From Pyrrhosoma nymphula (Eukaryota > Arthropoda > Insecta > Odonata > Coenagrionidae), in assembly GCA_963573305.1 (NCBI GenBank), contig OY754337.1:49799164-49863163 (forward strand): a stretch of 64,000 nucleotides of DNA, in the 5' to 3' direction. Every line of letters begins with the position of its first letter. The first letter of the stretch is position 1. Under the pieces are notes generated by a model, which was not told the DNA's origin, searched no databases, and was given only the letters and a program-made list of their open reading frames with translations. A program made the translations under genes and the position numbers. Shown piece after piece: positions 23,048 to 34,784 of the stretch.

Positions 23048-24039
23048 AAGCTACTGCTAGAGAAGCAACTACCAAGCGTTGAGCCGCCTTCAGAAACAAG
23101 TAAGTTAAGGCCAGTTGAAAATCGAAGGTCGCAGAGGAAAGAAGTCGAAAGTTCTCTAATTCGCTCGACCTTATCGCAGAATCACAACGATTAAACCTTT
23201 CTCTCTCTCTGGAGGATTTGCATGCCCTTTTCTTTATAGCAACCGTACATCTGCTAAAATGCATGAGGATTTCCACACTGTGAGATGAAAGTAAGTGATA
23301 GTTTTATAGGGTAGGGAAGATTTTTTAATAAAATTTGCATGCGCAAAACATGAATGCATGAATTCTTCCGGCTAAGATTTTTTTACGACGGAAGCTGTTG
23401 TTATTTACATTCTGAATATTCACGACTATCGCGCTATCACCATTTTAACTGCACAATCCCATATTTATTTTTTACACGCTAAAGCATAACGGATCGAGAA
23501 AACGCAAAAGACAAAGTTAACGACTTAGGCTGAGCGAAAACCGCCCCAAACGTTTGTTAAACGCGACATGAGATATATATTTAGAGCATTTCAATGAAGT
23601 GATTATAATGTATAAATAAAAAGAAACCAACATTGTATCACACTGTAGCCAGGATTGAGGTCATTTCAACAATCACGTCTGAACATAAAAAAGTAATGAC
23701 AATGATAATAATGAAACAACAGTGATAGCGACTCATAAATTATCGTATTTAATTAAAACAGAAAGATAACAATGCACTACCACACCACGGAAGTAGCTGA
23801 TTATGCATCCACCAAAAATTAAATGTTGTTCATAATTATATTGTGCCCTTTCAATCGCAGGATAGTAAACTCATATGCGCCAGAGCTAGCATAAATTTCA
23901 AATAAATGCGCATCCTGTAACCAAAATGATGATCTCAAATTCCCAATGGAGATATTTGACTTTAATTTCTTAGTTATTATGGACAGAATTGTATTCATGT
24001 CACAAGTGATCTACAACAGTGATCTGACTTTGAAATTCT
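23048..24039. other. Non-coding sequence
   Basis: Nothing I can define lies between the family 6 element and the LINE. Confidence 0.4.
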
Positions 24040-24842
24040 ATCATCGGATTTAAACAACGTTCATGTGTGGAGCCAAGAGTGGGGACTCGAACTTAATCTG
24101 AGCAAATGTGCGGCGGTACATTTCTTGCGGAGGTCGTCCAACTATCCCCGTGTATATGCTGTGGATGGTGTTAAGATAACGGCGACAGATGAAGTTAAGT
24201 ATCTGGGAGTTACGATAACCTCAAACCTATCGTGGGGAACACATATAAGAAATATTTGTGGCAGAGCTCTGAAGAAGCTAGGATTCGTCAAGCGTATTGT
24301 GGGAAGATTCTCAGATGAAAAAGTAAAAGAGAGGTGTTATTTCGCACTCGTCCGGCCACACCTTGAATATGCAGCAAGCATATGGGATCCGGTGCAGAAA
24401 GAATTAATTCGGGAACTTAATAAAATACAAAGGAAAGCTGCGCGATTCGTCAAAAACTGCTACGGGCGTACAGACAGCGTTACGCAGATGTTAAACGAAT
24501 TAGGCTGGGAGCCGCTAGAGACTCGGAGGCTGCGCGCTAGGCTTAGATTACTTGAGCAATTGAGAATAGATATCTTTCAGAGCGACACGGAGAACATCAT
24601 ATTAGAACCCCACTATATTTCCAGGTCCGACAGAAACGATAAATTAAGAGAGATATTTTGCCGAACGGATAGGTATGGGAATTCGTTTTTCCCCCGAACA
24701 ATAAGGGACTTTAATAAATGCAAGGCGTAATTTCATAGAGCGTTTCCTTTTTATATGTAAACGGCTGGTGTCCTAACACCCCCCGCCACACGCCTATTGA
24801 GGTGGCTTGCGGGGTAGTATGTAGATGTAGATGTAGATGAAC
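24040..24842 (+). mobile_element. 5'-truncated LINE, C-terminal reverse transcriptase part
   Basis: The frame 24,065-24,730 encodes 221 residues without interruption. It contains LELNLSKCAAVHF (just after the missing catalytic box), VKYLGVTITSNLSW, RPHLEYAASIWDP and KIQRKAARFVKN, typical of the end of a CR1/Jockey-type reverse transcriptase. The 5' part, including the FADD-type catalytic motif, is lost by truncation, as is usual for LINE copies. A short 3' UTR holds CACACGCCTATTGAGGTGGC and ends in a (TGTAGA)n tail at about 24,820-24,840. The open frame implies a fairly recent insertion. A related 3' UTR occurs at 30,230-30,405. Confidence 0.85.
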
Positions 24843-25132
24843 TGTGTCAAATATAATAAGGTAAATAATTTAACTGAATAAATTCTTTTAACTAACACAA
24901 TATAGCTATTATTGTAACTAAAGGTTTTCCAAACTAAACACTTAATAAAAATCTTTAATGGAATGAAAATTACTCTTTATAATCTATCTGCACATCTTGC
25001 CAAATTTCTTCGAAAAAACATTCATTTCCGTTTTTTAACCACCACCATTTATTTTCCAAAGATGTCAGGTGAAAACCATCTGAGGTTCCGGGCATTTTCT
25101 TAACGTTTTTTTTTATTTAAAAGGTGCCCACA

Positions 25133-25325
25133 TAAGATTTCAAACAAAGGCATGCCCGCCTTAAGGCCTGGGTGACACGGGCGACTGCCCGGGGCGCCGT
25201 GATTGTGAAATATTTCTTTACTACGTTTTCCTGGTGAATAGGCTTGATAAGCGGTGGGAGGGGGGCGCCGGAATACTCTCTCGCCCGGGTTAAAATTTTT
25301 TCATAAGCCGGGCCTGGCTGTATGT
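25133..25325. mobile_element. Possible GC-ended MITE
   Basis: GGCCTGGGTGACACGGGCGA and CGCCCGGG near the left, and CGCCCGGG with AAGCCGGGCCTGG near the right, form imperfect inverted ends around a poorer interior. It resembles 19,669-19,922 in style. Ends are uncertain. Confidence 0.4.
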
Positions 25326-28300
25326 TTGAATCAATCTCAGGAGCAATTAAGTTTTGACCGTCTTGTGAATGCAAGCGATATAGTCGATATTGATGTATGC
25401 AAGCAACTCATCCGAATGCTATTGATAATATGAGAAAACAGTGCAACAATGCAGACAAATCGCTATACACAGCGCAACAACGCAGACAGATATCCCTACA
25501 CACAGCGCAAAATACAGTCGCGTAATTCTATCAACAGCGTGAAAATAGTTACTACTTAACGCTCTATTTCAGAGAAAAGAATATAAATAATTTGATAGAG
25601 ACAGGCTCATGGAAGAGTTACCATCACCCGATAATATCCACTTTTGGAGAAAATCGGTAAAATACCAAATCCGTGAAATTTTATTTTTTCTTGCATTTAG
25701 TATCAAGATAAGAATTTACTGTGCATAGGTACGACATGTTGTTTCAGGCTGTAGACAGCATATGGCATACATAAATACCGGAAGAATGGATCATAATTCA
25801 TTCGCTTGTAGGGCCCATTGGATTCTTCGGACATCACTGACCTCTGCCCATTCCCTCAACCACTACCTACACCTGAAAATTAATTCCAAGACTGCCGTAA
25901 ACGCGGACAAATGCTAAATTTGACCTACGCTTAACGGACATCGGCGAAATCAGGGAATGTGGAATGGAACGAAAATTTAACGGTTCGAGAAAATTAACTT
26001 ACGCTCAAAGGAGGCATGTTCCGTTCGAGTGGAGCAGTTTTAAAGGGAGCGAAGTCTTCAGATTTCCGCGTGAGATATATTTTTCATTTCCCTCCCTCCT
26101 CGAGGTCAACAGACCCGAGAAAATCATGTTCAGCCGTAGCGCAGGGCTTGTAATTCGGCCCTACCCTCTAACCTGCCAGCAGGCGTAATGGAAAAACGTC
26201 AGTCACTACTGTGATTTGCAAATGTAACGTACGGAAAAGTAAGTAATCCCCCCAGGATGAACCTAATACATGAATTTATATACACCTTTTAATCGGTGGA
26301 AAATATGGCGGAGGGAAATGTGGTTCGTCCAATCACCACGCGTCTGCTCTGCTCTGTTGTGGGAAATAATTCTCTTTACATATTATTAAATTAACCAACG
26401 TTTTATCCTTAATCATGAAGTTCACTAAGTAATGGCCTACAGAATATGAGATGACAGTAGGCACTAAAATGTTGCTAATGTTTTTCCTTCATATCCCTAG
26501 TTACATATATAAATAAACAGAAAACTGCTAATTGACGGGAACTAGAGAATCTAGTGGGTTCTCCATATTATCTAGTGGTTTCACAATTAGATAACCATTT
26601 TCATAACGCTAGACTCTTTTAACTCTGATGTAATTGTGTGTACATCACTAAAATAATAAAGAAGCAAAGTCCCAAATCACACCACGGCAAGGCACATTAA
26701 TTAAACTAACAACACATGCGACCAGCCTTGTGGGCAAGGGTTGATTCCGCAACTCAGCGCATACTCTTTAGACAAGGGCAAGTACCAAGTGAATTAATTA
26801 CGACTTGATCACAGTCGCCATCTTGATTACACCATTCAATGAAATTGCCACGAGTCAACAATCGCGCCCCGCCTTCCGCATGTTTATTGAAACTGATTGT
26901 CGAGTGAAATTCCCTCCTCGCTCCCCCTCCCTGAGGCAGGGCACGATGAAAAATAAAATTTATGGGGAAACGATCAACCGTATAAGATTCGCCCAAATAG
27001 ACCTTTAGGCTACGACGCGGAAACCATCTCTCAAACCGTTGAGACATTTTTATCACCACAATCTATTAATGTCAATCCTTCCTTCCTGGATCAGACCTCC
27101 TCATTAACGGAAAATCTAGCAGATCATTTCGATGCGACGGCAGAGATATGCGAGATCTGATCATAAACTTACAGGTCTGTTTCGAATTACATCACAAACA
27201 CTCACCTAAGTGAGCGTCGTGCGGCTGATGGCACTTTTTTTTAAGAAAACTTCATGAGTAACCATTGTATTATCATCCTTTAACACAATTATGTCACTAA
27301 CCTTTTCTTTCACTGCGGATCTGCTACGCTACGGGAAATTTTAGGTAGCCCTACTAAATATAATTATAACAATCGTGCCTGCTATTAAAAGATCTATTTT
27401 TGTTGCCCTGACTGTACATGTGAATAGACTATTTTATCCCACAAACAAATTAATAAACACTTCACTCAAATAACACATATAAATCATCCCTCACCAACAT
27501 TGATTAACTTCCTTGCGTGTGCTTTCACTCATGAATCAATCACTTGCCCAACACATAAAAACCCTCAATACGGGCATAACACAACATAAATCAAATCCTT
27601 TACAATATCGGGATAATTGCTCCCTTCAAAATACCCCGCTTCAGGTGTCGTAAGTTGTATGGTCCTGTCTTTATCCCCGACACCACATCCAACTCTTGGT
27701 TCCTTCTTTTACCGAGTCTCTCTAGCGGTAATAACCTCGGCTTCTCTCGGCTGCTCACGTCAAGGCTCGAACTTCCGGATCTCACTTCTCACGTTTCACA
27801 ATATTATTGACTCCCTCCGTCTTTATTTCGTACTAATTACGTAAGGTAAACTTCTTGAACCGTATGGGCTCAGTTGGGACCGCGTTCGGTCGTGAAAATC
27901 GTACAGTATTAATGTGAGTCCGCTCTCCAGCATTAGGACGTGCAGCACATGGGTTTTTTGAGTCAGCCTCGACTGTTAGCGCGCGTCGGCTTATATACCT
28001 GATCGCTGATGCATTGTCGTCCTTCTAGAAGCTTCGCTACTGACGTACTTCCGTTTATTTGGAATGTTCTAAAATCTTGCGTGGTTCCGGTTCTTACCTA
28101 TTGTAGTAATTTTCACGTGGTGGTTAAATCCCGCCACGTGGTGTTCAATATGGAGGAAAGCGAAATAATGAAACTCTTTGAATATGAATAAATAGGTCTG
28201 AAATTGAAATATTGGCGTTCTAATTATGTAAAATTAATATTTTAGAATAATCTGCGTCACCTTCTGTACAATTTGGCTGCCGGGGTTTCAAAAAATATAC

Positions 28301-29394
28301 ATGAATGTTTTTCTATGAGCGAGTTTGCTTATATGTGAGTACGAGTACGTCACACCATGTGTAAATCGCTGCTACGATAAGTAGTTCCCGAGCTACAGTT
28401 GTTTTTCAAAGCATTTTTTCATGTATGGCGATTTTGTGATGAGTTCGATAGAAGAAGTTTCCCGTGAAGTCCGAGATATCGTTCACAGAATATCATAAAT
28501 ATTGTAAACTATCACGAATGTCAAGCACTCCACCTACAAAGTCAAACAATCAATCATTTTTATCACTTCCAAGTTCTGCAACGCTTGCATGTTGAGTTTC
28601 CAACGGAAGATACTCCTATTATAACTTTGGTAAATATTTGTTACACAACGAAAATGCTCCTGCTTATTCAAACCAAATTAATATCGAGTTTTCTACAGCA
28701 AAAATAATGGGATGACAGTCCTTCCACCGCTCCCTAAATCACCTAATTTGTCCCCTGGCGACTGTTTGCCACTTCCAAGGCTAAATTCCCCCTTAAAGGA
28801 GGAAGGTTCGACACAATCGAGAAGACAAAGCAAGTACGACCGGAGAAACTAAGGAGGATTCCTAAAGGAAAATACGTTTTCTACATGTGTCAAGCCGTGC
28901 AAGCGCTGTTGGGAAAAGAGTGCTACTGGAAAGGGGGTGGGTATACGCACTTTGAGGGAGATAACGTTGAATAAGTCTCATAAATAATGTTTTTTTTTAA
29001 ATTAATAATGCAAAATCTTGCTACTTTTAAATAAACCTAATATAATATATTAGGAGTTATGATTCCAATGGTAAACGAATACAACCTGTAGTAAACCCAC
29101 TTCTAGTAAGCCGCCTTCACGTGATGATTACGAATGAGAGAGAGAAATTCTTCGCAGAAAGGGCAAGAGAATAAATATCGTATTTAACATGCCGGAAAAC
29201 AAGAACGTATGATCACTTTGAAAAGTGGGACGCCGTCCCAACAATCACGACGCCATTCCTCCACGTATCATTTTTCTGACCCTAGATTTATTCACACCAC
29301 AAAAAATATCTCTCATAAGAAAGGCGCTCAAATATTAGCCATCTCTGATAGAATGGAAGAATCCTTAAGATACCGCGGACGGCGAGAATAACAA
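25326..29394. other. Non-coding sequence
   Basis: I see no exon or repeat that I can support over 4 kb. Frames at 26.8-27.0 kb are open on both strands but look unlike proteins. Confidence 0.4.
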
Positions 29395-29720
29395 ATGAGG
29401 AAGTTATTACGCTTGTTGACAAAGAGCGCGAGCTATTCAACATAATTTAGAAGAGGAAAACGGCATATCCAGGATATATCAAGCGGAATGAGAAATACCA
29501 ATTAGGCAGTACATAGTTGAAGGCAAAATCGAAGGTGGAAGGGGAGTTGGAAGAAATGAGATGGTTTGAATGCAACACATTACACCAATGGACGGGGCTG
29601 TTTGATTTTCAGTCTCTGATGCACACCGCGGGAAAAAGAGAAGCGACGGAACATAAGATCGCGGACATCCACTGGTGGATACACATTGGAAGAAGAAGAA
29701 GATTAAATGGACATGACGGT
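29395..29720 (+). mobile_element. LINE 3'-end fragment (decayed)
   Basis: Translating across frame breaks gives KERELFNII, then GYIKRNEKYQL, then EGKIEGGRGVGR, then WTGLFDFQSLMHTAG and IADIHWW. This order (arm of the polymerase, KIEGRRGRGR, WTGL, final IADIH) is typical of the C terminus of arthropod non-LTR retrotransposons. Stops and frameshifts mark it as dead. Confidence 0.7.
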
Positions 29721-30229
29721 GTGGAGAGAAGGCAAAGAAACTACGACTACAGCATCTCGAAACCTATTCTGAAATCGAAAATACGTATCAGCGAATTCGG
29801 AAGGGCGAAGAATCTTATGAATGATACCGGTCATTTTCAAGCTATTAATTGAATTGCGCGAAAGTATTGTTGTGCTGTTTATATAAATATACTCGGTATT
29901 GTTGTATTGTTTGTTGAAATAAACTAAAGTGCAATTGACCCTGCCTATACTGATTGGCATGCTGAGGAAAGAATCCTAGGAAGTTATTAACAGTGTTACT
30001 ATGGTAGTGTGACTAATTACTTGATTTACTCTCCAATGCTTGCGTCTTAATTTGCTTCGCAGTATTAACAGCATGTCTCACATTCTCCCTGTAAAACTCA
30101 CATTTTTGTGCATTTATGTCTTTAAAAATACGTTATACGCATATTTTATATAAATTGCAGTGAATGTAGCTAAAATTACACCCCCTTAAGGGTGTTGGCA
30201 AATTGTTGCTAATGTATTAGGCAATAGTC

Positions 30230-30405
30230 GTAGTTTCCTAAACTTTTTAGAATAAGTAAGGAAACTTGCCCCCGGTCACACACCCTTGAAGTGGCTTGTA
30301 GGGTACCAGTAGGCAGGGTAGTTTCCTAAACTTTTTAGAATAAGTAAGGAAACTTGCCCCCGGTCACACACCCTTGAAGTGGCTTGTAGGGTACCAGTAG
30401 GCAGG
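30230..30405 (+). repeat. Tandem duplication of a LINE 3' end, 88-bp period
   Basis: Two identical 88-bp units (30,230-30,317 and 30,318-30,405) contain CACACACCCTTGAAGTGGCT and TGTAGGGTACCAGTAGG. This is similar to the 3' UTR of the 24-kb LINE, and GTAGATGTA follows. The identity of the two units means the duplication is recent or is an assembly artefact. Confidence 0.75.
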
Positions 30406-30410
30406 GTAGA

Positions 30411-30640
30411 TGTATAGTGGTAGCTAAACATGGTGGTAGTGGCAAGCGCGAAGTGTGACGTTAAGGAGGAGAAGGCTCGTTTGGAAGAGTTCAAGTAAAG
30501 AGCGGTGAGTAGAAGGGAGCACATGGTAGGCAATGCTGCCAACATAACCGCATTTAACTTGCTAGGGCGGGAAGGATAAGCAGTGCGTTTCACGACAATT
30601 TTTATGGAACTCTGGCAGTCAAACACAGATTTTACCATAC
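30411..30640 (+). repeat. Dispersed repeat family 2, copy 3
   Basis: It starts TGTATAGTGGTAGCTAAACA directly after the LINE tail and follows the 10,883 copy through ATGCTGCCAACATAAC and GGGCGGGAAG. The 145-codon minus-strand frame over this and the LINE tail is a by-product. Confidence 0.6.
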
Positions 30641-31587
30641 TCCCCCTTGCGAAGCTATTTAGTACAGAATGGACTCTTCCGCTAAAAATGGCATTTTGCG
30701 CAACTGCCACCATGCTTTGCTACCACTTCAGACGTTACGCGTCAAAAAGTTATGGACTTTTAAGCTACGTTTTCATGCATCCGTGTTGGCGTTTCCGGGC
30801 TCTTGCGTAGCCAATCAGAAACGAGAACCTCAACGCAGGCTGCGTTTACGTCGGAGTCGCCCATCTTTCAACTATTTACGCGTCCTGCGTCGCCGGAGCT
30901 GCTGCTGGGAGTGATAACCGACGCTTTCTTCCTGTCATCTATTGGTCACGTGAACATTTCACGCTGAATGTGGGTCATCTTCAGATTGTTTGGAAAACTT
31001 TGAACTTAGGCTGTACAGCCCAGCAACAATACTTCTCGCGAACATCCATTTTTAGAATATATCTCCACAATGAACAGTAATAATTATAGGACGACTAAAA
31101 GCGCCACGGGTTTCCACCGTCTCCTGTTTTCATCCGATTCTGCCGCTGCCATGAAAACGGAGCTTTATAGGGTGGGTTCAATTTTGAAAGGGGAGGATAG
31201 GTATTGACGCCATTGGCGAGGCACATAACAAATTCCATAAACTTCCATCATGGGAATGTGGCGCCGAATCAAAACATTCCCAGAGCTCACCTTTCCCTCC
31301 AAACACTCCTCTCCCCCAAGCCTTCTTCCATTTAATATCTCTCACGTTTTATCGCTTCGACCTCTCTCTAAACTTAGAAGCGCCCGATGAAACACCTCTC
31401 ACTATCGCCGCCTGACCTCCAAACACTCTTCTCGTTCTCCTTTTATTTTTCCGCCGAATAAACCGTTGTTCTTTCCCCCATCTCCGCTCAAGATTGCCCG
31501 CCAAGCGTTGCGAAGTTTTTTTTTCTTCACTCCATTCAACCAGCCGCATCATCAGCGAATTTCGTCAAATGCCACCAAAAAACATCA
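30641..31587. other. Non-coding sequence
   Basis: It contains CAACGCAGGCTGCGTT (about 30,830), which recurs near 54,297 as CAACGCAGGCTGCGTC, so a fragment of a dispersed repeat is likely. No exon is visible. Confidence 0.4.
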
Positions 31588-32897
31588 GGAGCCTGTTTCT
31601 CAAAGGTACAATTCCACAAGTTACTAGCCTACAAGTTACAAGTCGGATTCGTACAAGTAAAGTATGACTAACCAGTGTTTCTCAGGCGAGAACGGAGGAC
31701 CTGCGAATTCTCCACAAGTAAACAATGATTTGATGAGTGAAAATGACGGACGTCATCCAGAAAAACATTTGCTGGTATTTGAAGCTTGCAATATATTTCG
31801 AGTCTCTTGCCGTCTACTATATCCAATAGTCAGTGCCACGTTTAGTTGTTTGGTGTCTATAAATGCCTGAACACAAGATAAACCGCATTTTCAGTTCACA
31901 GTTTACCTTAAAACATCCCAGGCGAGGAAGAGTCATCGGAAAAACTTGAACATCATAAGAAACAGTCGTCTATTTCGTCACATGAAGTGAAATATGAACT
32001 CGAAATTAATGTTATATATAATTCTTGCATTCCAAGATATCATGTTGTGCATTGCTAATCTTTCATGGATAAGTATGTGCGACACAATAACGTTATTATA
32101 TCCGAGTACCTTCAAGTCCGAATATTTCATAGCGATTTGTCATGTTAGCAGGGAAACTTATGCTTTGCATTTTTACCTCTCAATGTATAAACTAATGACT
32201 TGATAAATTACATGATAAGCATATTGTTAACTATTAATACATAATATCTACCTGTAAACCCGTGCGAAAGTTTCACATATTCAACCTCCCCCTCCCTCGC
32301 CCCAAAAAAAATTATGCTGTGTTTATTACATGAAATAGTTAATAAATCGTACGATTAAAAGCAACATAAATATCTCCTGCCGGCAATAAATCTTACTCCC
32401 CGTCGTGTATTTCCAACTCCTACACGGGTGCGTTCCTGTTTCGTTACGCTTTTGTCTTAAAGATTTCTCTTTTAACTTAAAATATAAACAAACAATATGT
32501 TTTAACGTAGGTAAACTTAGTATACTACGTCAGAAGTAGGTTAAAAAATCCTTTCCACAGCTACCGTATTCATCGCTATAGGATTTGTATCAATTGAGAA
32601 AAGGGGATCGCAAGTCGCTTTTTATTTGTTTTCCCAGTTATTCTTTCCGATTTACTTGCCCCGGAGGACTAGTAGAAATTTCCTCACATATTACAAACTC
32701 TTTTGAAAGTCAGTTTAAGAAACACAACATGTCGTAATCATGGTAGCACTTGTGAACAAACACTTGTAACTTTTGAAATGGACTATCAGCTTGTGGAATG
32801 GTAAATAGTAGACATGTACGTTTGAGAAACAGAATTTCACAGGTTAAAAATTAACCGACTTGTAACTTGTGAAGTTGTAGCTTTGAGAAACAGGCCC
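31588..32897. mobile_element. 1.3-kb TIR element, unclassified
   Basis: The left end GGAGCCTGTTTCTCAAAG and right end CTTTGAGAAACAGGCCCC are inverted. Pairing continues inward through TACAA-TTCACAAGTTAC and its inverse for about 45 bp with gaps. The word TTTGAGAAACAG recurs about 70 bp inside the right end. Small open frames inside are not recognisable as a transposase. It ends just before family 1 copy D. Confidence 0.65.
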
Positions 32898-32933
32898 CAG
32901 TTCGTGTTCCGCATTTAGTTAAAAGTATGGGCC

Positions 32934-33455
32934 TGTGGCTGGAACGGTAATCGTGGGTCAACTAGTGCACATTTTTGCATCGAAAAAAATTCTTGGGCAA
33001 CATTTCACTTAAGCTAATCCCCTCACTCACCTTACAGGCAGTAATGGAAGTTACACAAGAATTATATTTTGCGTTTTTCCTTAATTAAAGCATGTTTATG
33101 ACTAGAGTTTTCGGTTCAGTATTCGAAAATTAGACGAAATTATAGTGAAATGTTTTGTATTAGAATATTGATCTCGGCGTGACACCTTGATATTTGTTAG
33201 CAACAATTATAATAACAAGTAATTTATTATTTCGCGTGTAGAAGAAAACCTGAACCTACATATGTACCTAATCGAATTATTACAATACATGTCATGTGCC
33301 ATAAGGCTATGTGTTAAAACAGCATTGAAGTGCCAAAACATCAAATCGGTATGATGCAATGCTCTTCACTTTTATCTATAGATGTCACTAATTAGAACAC
33401 TGATAAACAAAGTTTCACGCACATTGGTACATAAACAAAAATCGATCCAACCACC
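32934..33455 (-). mobile_element. TIR element family 1, copy D
   Basis: It starts TGTGGCTGGAACGGTAATCG and ends AAAAATCGATCCAACCACC. The interior (GACTAGAGTTTTCGG, TATTATTTCGCGTGTAGAAG) matches copy A in the same orientation. Confidence 0.7.
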
Positions 33456-33546
33456 ATAATTCTCCGCGCTGGAGAGTGTCACTAAGTTTTGCCCGGCCGA
33501 GAAGAAACAAAATAAGAACAACTGCCGGATGTTTTACCATGGACAT

Positions 33547-34015
33547 TATAGTTTAGGTTTCAATGGCAAATGAACCAATTGGCCAATTGCCAAGCAAGTT
33601 ACACCCATTACCGATAACCGAAACCAGTTGTTGTCTCAGATTACCACGATTGAGAGCTTCAAAACAAGCCCACGTATCCTTTTGCACGTTTGTCATGGGC
33701 TGAGAAAAAGTAACTTTAGAAACATGATAAATTCTTTTCTTTGGGTGATTGAAAAACATTAATTACCATCACACAAATAAGGACTTTTCCAACTATAAAT
33801 TTCTAACTGAGCAGTTCCTACAGAGAAGAAACCCAAAACCTGGACATTTTTACAGCTATAACCACGCAAAAAATAATTGTTCAACATAAAAAAAAAATAT
33901 TAAACTAAAAAAAAATTCTTCCATAGTTTACAACAGAATTTAACAGAAAAAATATCGGCGTAATTTATTTTGAAATGAGCCGATTGGTTCGTTCGTTATT
34001 GAAGCCTAAACTATA
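33547..34015. mobile_element. MITE, TIR TATAGTTTAGG
   Basis: The left end TATAGTTTAGGTTTCAATG with GAACCAATTGGC is inverted at the right as GCCGATTGGTTC ... CATTGAAGCC-type sequence (observed TTATTGAAGCC) and CCTAAACTATA. The TIR is about 38 bp and the element 469 bp. Flanking TA on the right fits a Tc1/mariner-like or TA-targeting element, but this is weak. Confidence 0.65.
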
Positions 34016-34784
34016 GTATCCAAAATATTAAAAAAATCCGACAGTATCCGACAGGGCTCTCCCTCTTGACTTCTCCAAGACGATCTGAGGTATGGGAGAG
34101 AGGTAGGATGGCAAGTAAGGGGAGGGAAGAGGTCGTTTACTGAGGTTGGGGGGGAAGGGGAAGCCGCATTCCTCTGAAAGCATGAAACCCCATCATTCAG
34201 TGCTCCTCCGGAAGGCGAGCGGAGCGAGGGATGGATGGAGGGGAGGTAAGGGGAATAAGGGGAAGCGTAGGGATGAAGGAAGAATGGGGATGGGATTGGA
34301 TAGCCCCGGGACGTGACTCACGAGGTAGTCATGCCGATCCAACCACCCACCCAGTAACGCCCCCCCCCCCACCCCCTCACTCTCATCTCACAGGTAACCC
34401 TCCTCACGGTATAACGCCTCAGAGTTGCAATCCCCCCCTCCCCCTTCCAAATAGGATCGCTGGCCCTTTCTACTCGTGAAACGAATTGAATATAATTTTA
34501 TTCATATTCTGGCCACCTAATGAAAACAGTTCTTTTCATTAATTGCCAAATCCGGTTATTCTTTTCACCAAAATCAGCTATCACGGCTAATAGTTTTCGC
34601 TCGTAGGTTAAGTCATGATTACAATCGTACTTTATTACTTTCTAATCTTCTACATCCCGCTGGAAGCATATTTGAGAATCGAAAACCTTCTTAAAACCTT
34701 CTTACACCCTTCAAAAGGAAATGTTAGTCTCATTTTGCGCTCATTGGACGCCACACCGGGGGAAAAACATCCGAATACCTAAGT
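34016..34784. other. Non-coding, with G-rich and C-rich low complexity
   Basis: A purine-rich stretch (34,080-34,300) and C runs (34,360-34,450) are present. The Pro-rich frame at 34,231-34,479 reflects composition only. Confidence 0.45.

Noticed and set aside
30276..30713. 145-codon minus-strand open frame as a gene
   Set aside because: It runs through a duplicated LINE tail and a family 2 repeat. The related frame at 10,947-11,252 reflects repeat DNA only.
34231..34479. Pro-rich 82-codon frame
   Set aside because: Composition effect of G/C runs, with no recognisable protein.
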